A stretch of DNA of 64,000 nucleotides from DATDAH01 sp963792205 (GTDB lineage Bacteria; Actinomycetota; Acidimicrobiia; Acidimicrobiales; DATDAH01). The notes below the pieces were generated by a model. That model did no database searches and was not told where the DNA came from. It was given only the letters and a program-made list of their open reading frames with translations. Where the stretch lies: the NCBI GenBank assembly GCA_963792205.1, contig CAWBVI010000003.1, positions 62,001 to 126,000 of the forward strand. Direction: 5' to 3'. Made by a program: the position numbers and the translations under genes. Shown here one piece after another: positions 50,313 through 58,497 of the stretch; position 1 is the first letter of the stretch, and each line of letters starts with the position of its first letter.

Positions 50313-51776
50313 TTGGCCCGCACCACCACCGTCGCCGGGGTCGACGTCGACCTCGACCACTGGATCGGGGGTCAGCGGGTGCCGTCGGCCGCCACGTTCA
50401 CCGACATCTCCCCCATCGACGAGGCGCCGGTGGGCGAGGTGGCGAGAGGCGGCGCGACCGAGGCGGACGCCGCCGTGGCGGCGGCGACCGAGGCCTTCCC
50501 CGGATGGCGGGACACGCCACCCACCGAGCGGGCCGCCGTGCTCCACCGCATCGCCGACGGCGTCGAGGCCCGGTTGGAGGACCTGGCCATCGTCGAGACG
50601 ACCGACAACGGTGCCCTGCTCCGCTCGCACCGGCGGGGCGTGATGCCCCGGGTCGCCCACAACTTCCGCTTCTTCGCCGACTGGCTGCGGGACCTGGCCC
50701 ACCCCGACTTCGACACCCGGGGCCACACCAACCACGTGAGCTGGGACCCGTCCGGCGTGGCCGTGCTCATCACGCCGTGGAACGCGCCGCTGATGCTGGC
50801 CACGTGGAAGGTCGCTCCGGCGCTGGCCGCCGGGTGCACGGTGATCCTCAAGCCGGCCGAGTGGAGCCCGCTGACCGCCTCGCTCCTGGGCGACATCGCC
50901 GCCGACGCCGGCCTGCCCGACGGCGTGCTCAACGTGGTCCAGGGCCTCGGCGAGGAGGCGGGCGACGCCCTCGTGCGCCATCCGGGCGTCCAGCGCATCA
51001 GCTTCACGGGGTCCGTGCCCACCGGTCGGCTGGTGGCGGCGAACGCAGGGTCCAACCTGACCCCGGTCAGCCTGGAGCTGGGGGGCAAGTCGCCGATGCT
51101 GGTGTTCGCCGACGCCGACCTGGACGCGGCCGTGGCCCAGGCCGTCGAGCAGTACGACAACGCCGGGCAGGTGTGCCTGGCGGGCACCCGCCTGCTCGTC
51201 GAGGCGAGCGTGCGGGACGAGTTCCTCGAGCGCTTCGTCGAGCGGGCCGGGGCCCTGCAGCAGGGCGACCCCCGGGACGAGGCCACCGACATCGGGCCCC
51301 AGGTGAGCCGGGAGCACTTCGAGCGGGTCGACCGCTTCGTGCAGCGGGCGGTGGCGTCCGGGCTCGAGCCGGTCATCGGCGGCGGCCCCAACGACGAGCT
51401 CGGCGGCCTGTACTACCGGCCCACGCTCTTCGCCGACCCCGCGCCCGGCAGCGAGATCGTGACCGAGGAGGTGTTCGGCCCGGTGCTCACGCTCCAGTCC
51501 TTCGCCGACGAGGACGAGGCGATCACCATGGCCAACGACAGCGAGTACGGCCTGGCCGGCATCGTCTACACCGGCGATCCCGAGCGGGCGGAGCGGGTGT
51601 CGTCCCGCCTCGTGGCCGGCACGGTCTGGGTCAACTGCTTCTTCGTCCGGGACCTGCAGGCTCCGTTCGGCGGCGCCCGCAACTCGGGCATCGGGCGCGA
51701 GGGCGGCACGTGGAGCTTCGACTTCTACGCCGACGTCAAGAACACGGTCACGAACCCGGAGCACTGGCGGGCGTGA
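50313..51776 (+). CDS. Aldehyde dehydrogenase, HpaE-like
   Basis: A 487-residue NAD(P)-dependent aldehyde dehydrogenase. Active site Cys288 is in NAGQVCLAGTR and the general base Glu255 in LELGGKSPML; the nucleotide-binding part shows ITPWNAPLMLATWKVAPALAA. The C-terminal run FVRDLQAPFGGARNSGIGRE followed by GGTWSFDFY closely matches 5-carboxymethyl-2-hydroxymuconic-semialdehyde dehydrogenases, which oxidise the ring-opened product of HpaD. It leads a run of seven plus-strand genes, each overlapping or nearly touching the next, and diverges from the MarR operon. Confidence 0.92.
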   Translation: MARTTTVAGVDVDLDHWIGGQRVPSAATFTDISPIDEAPVGEVARGGATEADAAVAAATEAFPGWRDTPPTERAAVLHRIADGVEARLEDLAIVETTDNGALLRSHRRGVMPRVAHNFRFFADWLRDLAHPDFDTRGHTNHVSWDPSGVAVLITPWNAPLMLATWKVAPALAAGCTVILKPAEWSPLTASLLGDIAADAGLPDGVLNVVQGLGEEAGDALVRHPGVQRISFTGSVPTGRLVAANAGSNLTPVSLELGGKSPMLVFADADLDAAVAQAVEQYDNAGQVCLAGTRLLVEASVRDEFLERFVERAGALQQGDPRDEATDIGPQVSREHFERVDRFVQRAVASGLEPVIGGGPNDELGGLYYRPTLFADPAPGSEIVTEEVFGPVLTLQSFADEDEAITMANDSEYGLAGIVYTGDPERAERVSSRLVAGTVWVNCFFVRDLQAPFGGARNSGIGREGGTWSFDFYADVKNTVTNPEHWRA

Positions 51777-52909
51777 CCCCTCCCCGGTGCCGGGCCGAGG
51801 TCGTGGGCTCCCTGCTCCGGCCTCCTCCCCTGCGGGCCGCGGTGGACGCCTTCTACGCCGAGGGCCACCACGCCGTCCTGCCCGAGGAGCGCGACGCCGA
51901 CCGGCGCGAGCTGACCCGGGTCGAGGACGAGTGCATCCGGGAGGCGGTCCAGCGCCAGGTCGACCTCGGCCTCGACGTGGTCACCGACGGCGAGTTCCGG
52001 CGCTGGATGTTCCTCAACTCGTTCTGGGACGCGGTGGAGGGCTTCAGCACCGACCGCAACCCCGTCGAGTTCCGGGCCGACGACGGCTCCACCATCACCT
52101 GGAACGTCCAGCGCATCGAGGACCGGCTGCGACCGGTCGACAGCCCCGCCGCCCGGGAGGCCGCCTTCCTCGCCGAGCTGACCGACCACCCGTTCAAGGT
52201 CACCTTCCCGGCGGCGTCGCTCTTCGCCCTCCCCTTCACGTTCAAGCCCGGCGTCAACGACCACGCCTACCGGGACCTGGACGAGCTGGTCGACCACTGC
52301 GTCGAGATCGAGCGCCAGCTGGTGGCCGACGCCGTCGCCGCCGGTGCCCGCTACGTCCAGTTCGACTTCCCCGCCTACCCGTACCTGTGCGACGAGCGGT
52401 GGCGGGCGGCGATGGACGAGCTGGGGTGGACGGCGGAGCGGGCGCTCGAGGTGGCGCAGCGGGCCGACCGGGCGGTCCTCGCCGGCCTGCCCGACGGGGT
52501 CACCACGGCCCTGCACGTGTGCCGGGGCAACAACCAGAGCCGGTACGTGTGCGAGGGCGCGCTGGACCCGGTGGCCGAGGCCCTCTTCGGCGGCCTCGAC
52601 TACGACGTGCTCCTCGTCGAGTGGGAGGACCCCGCCCGCATGGGCGACTTCTCGGCCCTGCGCCACCTCCCCGCGGACGGGGCGACGGTCGTCCTCGGCC
52701 TCATCACGTCCAAGCAGCCAGGGGTGGAGGACGACGACGATGTGGTCCGGCGGATCGACGAGGCCTCGACCTTCGCGCCGCTCGACCAGCTCGCCCTGTC
52801 GACGCAGTGCGGCTTCGCCTCGACCCTCCAGGGCAACGAAGTCAGCCCCGACGACCAGTGGGCCAAGCTCGCCCAGGTCGTCCGGGTGGCCCAGCGGGTG
52901 TGGTCGTGA
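51773..52909 (+). CDS. MetE-like cobalamin-independent methionine synthase core protein
   Basis: A 378-residue stand-alone protein like the MetE C-terminal half. It shows AEVVGSLLRPPPLRAA, DVVTDGEFRRWMF, LHVCRGNN with His248 and Cys250, VEWED with Glu283 and STQCGF with Cys346. These are the four zinc ligands that activate the thiol acceptor in MetE. It lacks the N-terminal folate domain, as core-MetE proteins do, so its methyl donor is unknown; a role in moving methyl groups from a methoxy or methylated substrate is conceivable here. The GTG start overlaps the dehydrogenase stop. Confidence 0.85.
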   Translation: MTPPRCRAEVVGSLLRPPPLRAAVDAFYAEGHHAVLPEERDADRRELTRVEDECIREAVQRQVDLGLDVVTDGEFRRWMFLNSFWDAVEGFSTDRNPVEFRADDGSTITWNVQRIEDRLRPVDSPAAREAAFLAELTDHPFKVTFPAASLFALPFTFKPGVNDHAYRDLDELVDHCVEIERQLVADAVAAGARYVQFDFPAYPYLCDERWRAAMDELGWTAERALEVAQRADRAVLAGLPDGVTTALHVCRGNNQSRYVCEGALDPVAEALFGGLDYDVLLVEWEDPARMGDFSALRHLPADGATVVLGLITSKQPGVEDDDDVVRRIDEASTFAPLDQLALSTQCGFASTLQGNEVSPDDQWAKLAQVVRVAQRVWS

Positions 52910-53727
52910 GCGCGACGGACGTCGACGCCACCCCGGTCGCCTGGCGGGAGGCCGGAGACGGTGACGTCGTCGTCTTCCTGCACGGGCTGGGCGGGTCGCG
53001 CACGGCGTGGGAGCCGCAGCTCGCCGCCTTGTCCGACCGGTGGCGGTGCGTGGCGTGGGACCTGCCCGGGTACGGCGCGTCGCCACCGCTCGACGGTCCG
53101 CTCACGTTCCCCGCGTTGGCGGACGCCGTGGGCCAACTCCTCGACGGGTTGGGCGTGGAGCGGGCACCGCTCGTCGGGCTGTCGCTCGGCGGGATGGTGG
53201 CCCTGCACACCGCCCTCGACCACCCCGACCGGGTGAGCGGGCTGGCCCTGCTGGACACCAGCTCCGCCTTCGGCGGCGACGGCACCGATCCCGACGCGTG
53301 GCGGGCAGCCCGCCTGGCCCCGCTCGACGCCGGACGGACCCCGGCCGACATGGCGGTGGACGTCCTCACCTCGGTCGGCGGCCCCGCCCTCACCGGCGCC
53401 GCGCTCGATGCGGCGACGTCGGCCATGGCCCGCATCTCCCCGGACGGGTTGCGGGCCGCCGTCGACTGCCTCCCGACCCACGACGTCCGGGGTCGACTGG
53501 GCGAGATCCGCGTCCCCACCCTCGTCGTCGTGGGTGAGCTGGACGAGGAGACCCCACCCGCGTACAGCCGGGCGTTGGCCGACGGCATCCCGGGCGCCCG
53601 CCTGGAGATCGTCGCCGGCGCCGGTCACGTCTCGAACCTCGAACAGCCCGCGTCGGTGAACCGGCTCCTGGCCGACTTCCTGCCTACTACGTTCCTGTCG
53701 CCACCCACGAGGAGTCGCACGGAATGA
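52906..53727 (+). CDS. Alpha/beta-fold hydrolase
   Basis: A 273-residue hydrolase. The oxyanion HG motif is VVFLHGLGGSRTAW, the nucleophile Ser93 is in LVGLSLGGMVAL, the acid Asp213 in VVGELDEETP, and the base His241 in GAGHVSNLEQP. The sequence resembles 3-oxoadipate enol-lactonase/MhpC-type hydrolases used in aromatic catabolism. It could split an ester, lactone or C-C bond. It overlaps its neighbours by 4 bases on both sides. Confidence 0.9.
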   Translation: MSATDVDATPVAWREAGDGDVVVFLHGLGGSRTAWEPQLAALSDRWRCVAWDLPGYGASPPLDGPLTFPALADAVGQLLDGLGVERAPLVGLSLGGMVALHTALDHPDRVSGLALLDTSSAFGGDGTDPDAWRAARLAPLDAGRTPADMAVDVLTSVGGPALTGAALDAATSAMARISPDGLRAAVDCLPTHDVRGRLGEIRVPTLVVVGELDEETPPAYSRALADGIPGARLEIVAGAGHVSNLEQPASVNRLLADFLPTTFLSPPTRSRTE

Positions 53728-55007
53728 CCGACCACGACCGCATCCGGGTCCTCTGGCCCGACCACCTCGGCCTCGCCCGAGGGAAGTACCTACCGGCCGG
53801 GCTGGCCGAGCACGGCACCAATCACTGCTCGGCCGTGTTCGCCCTCGGCTACGACCGGCAGATGACCCCGGCGCCGGGGTCGGGGATGCTCGAGGGCTTC
53901 CCGGACTTCCACGCCGAGTTCGACTCGGCCGACATCCGCGACGGCTGGGAGGAGTGGACCAAGGTCGTCGTCGCCGACATCACCAAGGACGGCGAGGTGC
54001 TGGGTGTCTCGCCTCGCGGCGCGCTGAAGCGGGCCATCGCCGACTGGGAGGCGCTCGGCTACCAGTCGAAGGTCGGCATCGAGCTGGAGGCCTTCATCTT
54101 CCAGCCCAAGGACGACGGCGGCTGGGAGCCGTGGGACACGCCGGGCGGCTTCGTGTACGGCACCGGAACCGCCGTGGACCCGACCGGCGTGATCGACGAC
54201 ATCATGCGCACCGCCATGGCGGCCGGACTGCCGGTCGAGTCCATCAACAGCGAGTACGACATCCCGCAGTTCGAGCTGACCCTGCAGTACCGGGACACCC
54301 TCGGGGCCGTCGACGACGCCTTCCTGTTCAAGGTCCTGGCCCGGGAGGTGGCCCACCGCCACGGCCTGCTGGCCACCTTCATGGGTCGGCCACTGGGCGA
54401 CCGGGGCGGCAACGGCACCCACGTCAACCTGAGCCTCCACGACGACGAGGGCGACAACGCCTTCACCGACGCGGATGCTGACGACGGCCTGTCGACCCTG
54501 GCCAAGCAGTGCATCGCCGGCCTGATGGCCCACCACGAGGGCATGACGGCGCTGTGCGCGCCCACCGTCAACGCCTACAAGCGGCTGAAGCCGGCCCAGC
54601 TGTCCGGGTACTGGGCCAACTGGGGCTACGACCACCGGTGCACGGCCGTCCGGGTGCCCGAGGCCCGGGGGGCGGGGACCCGGCTCGAGCACCGCATGGC
54701 CGACGGCGCCGCCAACCCCTACACCGCCACCGCCTGTGTGCTGCAGGCGGCGCGCCTGGGGGTGGTCGGCGAGCTCGAGCCGCCGCCGGCCGAGACCGGC
54801 AACGGGCTGGACGAGGTCAACACCGAGGTGTGCTGCCCCGCCACCCTCGACGCCGCGCTGGACGCCCTCGAGGCCGACACCGAGTTCGTCGACGCGGTGG
54901 GGGCCGAGATGGTGGCGCAGTTCACGATGATCAAGCGGGTCGAGTGGGAGCGGTTCGACAGCGCCGTCACCGACTGGGAGCTGAACGAGTACCTCCCCTT
55001 CCACTGA
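53724..55007 (+). CDS. Glutamine synthetase-like ligase 1 (probable gamma-glutamyl-amine synthetase)
   Basis: A 427-residue glutamine-synthetase-fold protein. ATP/metal motifs present: VGIELEAFIF, NSEYDIPQFELTLQY, LLATFMGRPL with GGNGTHVNLSL, and VNAYKRLKPAQL; the C-terminal part has AVRVPEARGAG and MADGAANPYTATACVL. It lacks the adenylylation loop of true GlnA and, being in a catabolic operon, likely ligates glutamate to an amine other than ammonia, as PuuA and IpuC-type enzymes do. The assignment of the amine is inference. Its ATG overlaps the hydrolase stop. Confidence 0.88.
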   Translation: MTDHDRIRVLWPDHLGLARGKYLPAGLAEHGTNHCSAVFALGYDRQMTPAPGSGMLEGFPDFHAEFDSADIRDGWEEWTKVVVADITKDGEVLGVSPRGALKRAIADWEALGYQSKVGIELEAFIFQPKDDGGWEPWDTPGGFVYGTGTAVDPTGVIDDIMRTAMAAGLPVESINSEYDIPQFELTLQYRDTLGAVDDAFLFKVLAREVAHRHGLLATFMGRPLGDRGGNGTHVNLSLHDDEGDNAFTDADADDGLSTLAKQCIAGLMAHHEGMTALCAPTVNAYKRLKPAQLSGYWANWGYDHRCTAVRVPEARGAGTRLEHRMADGAANPYTATACVLQAARLGVVGELEPPPAETGNGLDEVNTEVCCPATLDAALDALEADTEFVDAVGAEMVAQFTMIKRVEWERFDSAVTDWELNEYLPFH

Positions 55008-55011
55008 CGGC

Positions 55012-56179
55012 ATGACGGGGATCGGGCAGGCCATCACCCTGGAGGTGCTGGAGGCCGATCCTGATCCGGTGCTGGCCGAGCTCCGGACATCCGAGCCGGT
55101 GGCGTGGGTGCCGGCGTTGGCCATGTGGCTGGTCACGCGCTGGGACGACGTGGCCCACGTGGACGCCCACCCCGAGGTGTTCAGCGCCGCCACCGACCCG
55201 TCGTTCCTGGCCCGGGCGCTGGGCCGGAACATGCTCACCGTCGACCCGCCGGCCCACACCCGGCTGAAGGACGCCCTCGGCCCGCCCTTCCAGTCCGGGA
55301 GCACGGCCGGGCGGTTCGCGGCCGAGGACCTGGCCGCGCTGGCCGACGAGCTGATCGACGGGTTCGCCGGCGACGGGGCGACCGAGGTCATGTCCGGCTA
55401 CGCCGACGCCCTGTCGGCCGCGTCCCTGGCCCGCGTCCTCGGCCTGGGTGAGCACGGCTGGGCGCAGGTGTGGGCGTGGTGCGAGGGGCTTTGCGCCGAC
55501 ATCGCCAACTTCGAGAACGACCCAGACCTTGACCGCCCACGGCGACAAGGCCAGAGAGGAGCTGGGCGTGGCCATCGGCGCCCGGCTGGACGAGCTGCGG
55601 ACGGCGGCGGCCGACACCGCGCTGGGCCACTACCTGGGCACCGACCTGACCGACGACGAGATCGTCAACAACGTGCGGCTGATGATCTCGGGTGGGATCA
55701 ACGAGCCCCGCGACGGGATCGGCCTGGTGGCCTGGGCCCTGCTGAGCCATCCCGAGGTCCGGGCCGAGGTGGAGGCCGACCCCAAGCTGTGGCGCCGGGC
55801 CGTCGAGGAGACCTTCCGCCTCCACTCCCCCGTGGGCACCATCACCCGCCAGGCCACCCGGGACGTCGAGCTGGCCGGGGCCTCGATCCGGGAGGGCCAG
55901 ATGGTGTCCGGCGTGCTGCGCTCGGCCAACCGGGACGAGGCCCACTGGACCGAGCCCGACCGCTTCGACCTGCACCGGCGGGAGGGCGGTCACGCCGCCT
56001 TCGCCTTCGGCGCCCACCGCTGCCTCGGCGAGTGGTTGGGCCGCCAGGAGGTGCGGGTCGGCGCCCAACGCCTCTTCGAACGCCTGCGGGGCCTGCGCCT
56101 CGCCCCCGACCAGGAGGTCACCTTGCACGGCTTCGAGTTCCGCGGCCCCGCCGCCCTCCGCCTTCGGTGGGACCCGTGA
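55012..56179 (+). CDS. Cytochrome P450, frameshifted, with atypical I-helix
   Basis: About 388 residues once an extra A at 55524 is removed, joining FENDP to TLTAHGDKAREELG. The heme loop is FAFGAHRCLGEWLG, with Cys as iron ligand; the K-helix ExxR is EETFR. The I-helix reads ISGGINEPRDGIG instead of the usual A/G-G-x-D/E-T, so proton delivery must differ; a similar GGxNEPRD sequence is found in some P450s acting on aromatic or O-methyl substrates, to my recollection. The ATG at 55012 follows the GS stop by four bases. Start of an SDR gene overlaps its stop. Confidence 0.88.
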
Positions 56180-56937
56180 GCCTGCGGCACGAGGGGGAGG
56201 TGGCGTTCGTGACGGGGGCCGGGTCGGGGATCGGGCGGGCGACGGCGCGCCGGCTGGCGCGGGAGGGCGCGGCCGTCGGGGTGGCCGACCTGGACGACGA
56301 GGCGGCCGCCGAGACCGTCAGCCGCATCGAGGGCGACGGCGGCCGGGTCCTGGCTGTCCACGTCGACGTCCGGGAGCGGGCATTGATCCGGGCCGGCCGG
56401 GATGCGGTGGTCGAGGCCTTCGGGCCGATCACCCGGCTGGTCAACTGCGCCGGGCTGGTCACCATGTCGTCCCTCGACGACCTGACCGAGGAGGAGTGGG
56501 ACCTCGTCCTCGACGTGAACCTGAAGGGCTACTGGCTGGTGACCCAGGAGGTCAGCCGGGTCATGGACGGCGGGGCGGTCGTGAACATCTCGACCGTCGA
56601 GTCGGAGGTGGTCGTGTCGTCCACCGGGTCGTGCCAGGTCCACTACAACGCCTCGAAGGGCGGGGTGAAGATGCTGACCAAGGCCCTGGCGGTCGAGCTG
56701 GCCGGCCGCGGCATCCGGGTCAACGCGGTGGCGCCGGGGCCGATCGCCACGGACTTCGTCTCGCTGGAGGGCGTCACCAGTGAGGGGGCGTGGGAGTTCA
56801 TGAAGGAGCGACTCCTGGTCCCCCGGATCGGCGAGCCCGAAGACGTGGCCTCCGCGGTGTCCTGGCTGCTGTCCGACGAAGCCGAGTGGATCACCGGGAT
56901 CCAGCTCCCGGTAGATGGCGGGTGGTTGACCCGGTGA
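56176..56937 (+). CDS. Short-chain dehydrogenase/reductase (SDR)
   Basis: A 253-residue classical SDR. Cofactor motif TGAGSGIG (residues 13-20), NCAG strand near residue 90, catalytic Ser139 in VVNISTVES, Tyr157 and Lys161 in VHYNASKGGVK, and the substrate-loop motif PGPIATDFV. VADLDD after the Rossmann motif points to NAD rather than NADP. It oxidises an alcohol or reduces a ketone in the pathway; which one is not known. GTG start overlaps the P450 stop by 4 bases. Confidence 0.93.
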   Translation: MSLRHEGEVAFVTGAGSGIGRATARRLAREGAAVGVADLDDEAAAETVSRIEGDGGRVLAVHVDVRERALIRAGRDAVVEAFGPITRLVNCAGLVTMSSLDDLTEEEWDLVLDVNLKGYWLVTQEVSRVMDGGAVVNISTVESEVVVSSTGSCQVHYNASKGGVKMLTKALAVELAGRGIRVNAVAPGPIATDFVSLEGVTSEGAWEFMKERLLVPRIGEPEDVASAVSWLLSDEAEWITGIQLPVDGGWLTR

Positions 56938-58263
56938 TCTCGGTCGACGATCTGGCGGGCGAGTTCGACACCGTCGTCGTCTGCCTGCCCGACGTGCAGG
57001 GCCGGTTGCTCGGGCGCCGCCTCACCCTCGACGCCTTCCTGCGGGCCGCCGACCGGGGCGTCGACCTGTGCACGGCAGCGTTCGCCTGGGACGTCACCCA
57101 GGACCCAATGGGGATGGTCGGCCACCTCGACTGGACCGGCTTCCACACCGGCTGGCACGACTTCCGCCTGGTTCCCGACCTGGCCACGCTGCGGCCGGCG
57201 GGTTGGCTGGACGGCACCGCCATCTGCCTGGCCGACGCGGTCGAGCTGGGCGATGGCTCGCCGGTGGCGGTGGCCCCCCGGAACGTCCTGCGCCGGCAGG
57301 TCGACGCCCTGGCCGACGACGGCTTCACCGCGCTCACCGGCACCGAGCTGGAGCTGTACCTCTACCTCGGCACCCCCGAGGAGAACCGGACCGCGGGCCA
57401 TGCCGACCTGCGGCCGACGACCCTCCAACCAGCCGACTACTCGATCCTGCAGGGCGACCGTTACGACGGGTTCTTCGGCGACCTCCGCCGCAAGCTGGCC
57501 GCGTCGGGCATCGAGGCGGAAGCGGCCCAGGGCGAGTGGGGCCTCGGCCAGTGGGAGATGACCCTGCGCGTGCCAGGACCCCGTGACCATGGCCGACCAC
57601 CACGCCCTCTACAAGCTGGTGGTCCGCTACCTGGCCGCCGCCCACGGGCTGACGGCCACCTTCATGGCCCGGCCCCACACCGACCAGCCGGGGTCGTCCG
57701 GCCACATCCACCTGTCGCTCTGGCGCGACGACGAGCCGACCTTCACCGACGACGCGGTGCTGCGGTCGGCGCTGGGCGGCGCCCTCGCCCGGACGCCGGA
57801 CCTGCTGGCCTGGTACGCCCCGACCGTGAACAGCTTCAAGCGCCTCGTCCAGCAGGACTTCGCCGGCTGGGGCCTGACCTGGGGCGAGGACAACCGCACC
57901 ACCTCCTACCGGGTCCTCGGCCACGAGCCCGGCGAGCGCCGCTTCGAGTCCCGCCTCCCCGGCGCCGACATGAACCCGCACCTGGCCCTGGCCGCGGTGC
58001 TGGCCTCGGTTCGTGACGGTGTGGCCACGAGCGCCGACCCCGGCGAGCCCGTCACGGGCAACGCCTACGAGGAAGCGCCCGACGCCGGCCTCCCCCGCCA
58101 CCTCGGCGAAGCCGTCGAGCGCTTCGCCTCGAGCGCGTGGGTGCGGGAGACCTTCACCGACCCCGTCGTCGACCACTACGCCGCCCACGCGAGGGCCGAG
58201 GTCGCCGCCTGGCTCGCCGCGGTGACCGACTGGGAACGCACCCGCTACCTCGACCTGATCTAG
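56934..58263 (+). CDS. Glutamine synthetase-like ligase 2, frameshifted
   Basis: About 442 residues after removing an extra C at 57573, which restores the reading MTLRVQDPVTMADHHALYK. Family motifs: LTGTELELYLYLG, EWGLGQWEMTLR, LTATFMARPHTDQ with GSSGHIHLSLW, TVNSFKRLV, SYRVLGHEP and MNPHLALAAVLAS. It is a second, diverged GS-fold ligase in the same operon, not a copy of the first, and likely gamma-glutamylates a different amine or acid. The GTG start overlaps the SDR stop by 4 bases. It ends the operon. Confidence 0.87.
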
Positions 58264-58441
58264 CGACCGCAAACGACGCGAAGAGGGGGTGGCGGGCCGC
58301 CCGGCGCCCGATCTCACGGGCCGTGGTCGGTCGAGCGTCGTCTCCCGAACCTGGCGCACACGCCGGTTCAGAGCCCTGGCAACCACGAAGGGTGGTGACG
58401 GCACCGAGGAGGCGCCCGCGAGCTCGGACTGGCCCGGTCGC

Positions 58442-58490
58442 TTCTGGCGCCTGATTGAGGCGTTCTGGCGCCCGAATCGGGCGCCAGAAC
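58442..58490. repeat. Dispersed palindromic repeat, copy 2
   Basis: TTCTGGCGCC (58442-58451) precedes a perfect 29-base palindrome centred on 58476, with arms GTTCTGGCGCCCGA and TCGGGCGCCAGAAC. The arm sequence is shared with 30090-30137. It sits between the convergent GS-like and ABC transporter genes, where it might also stop transcription. Confidence 0.65.
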
Positions 58491-58497
58491 AAGACCT

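Noticed and set aside
53724..58263. The two GS-like genes as housekeeping glutamine synthetase.
   Set aside because: They lie in a catabolic operon, differ from each other, and lack the adenylylation-loop features of GlnA; they fit gamma-glutamyl-amine ligases better, although this is not proved.
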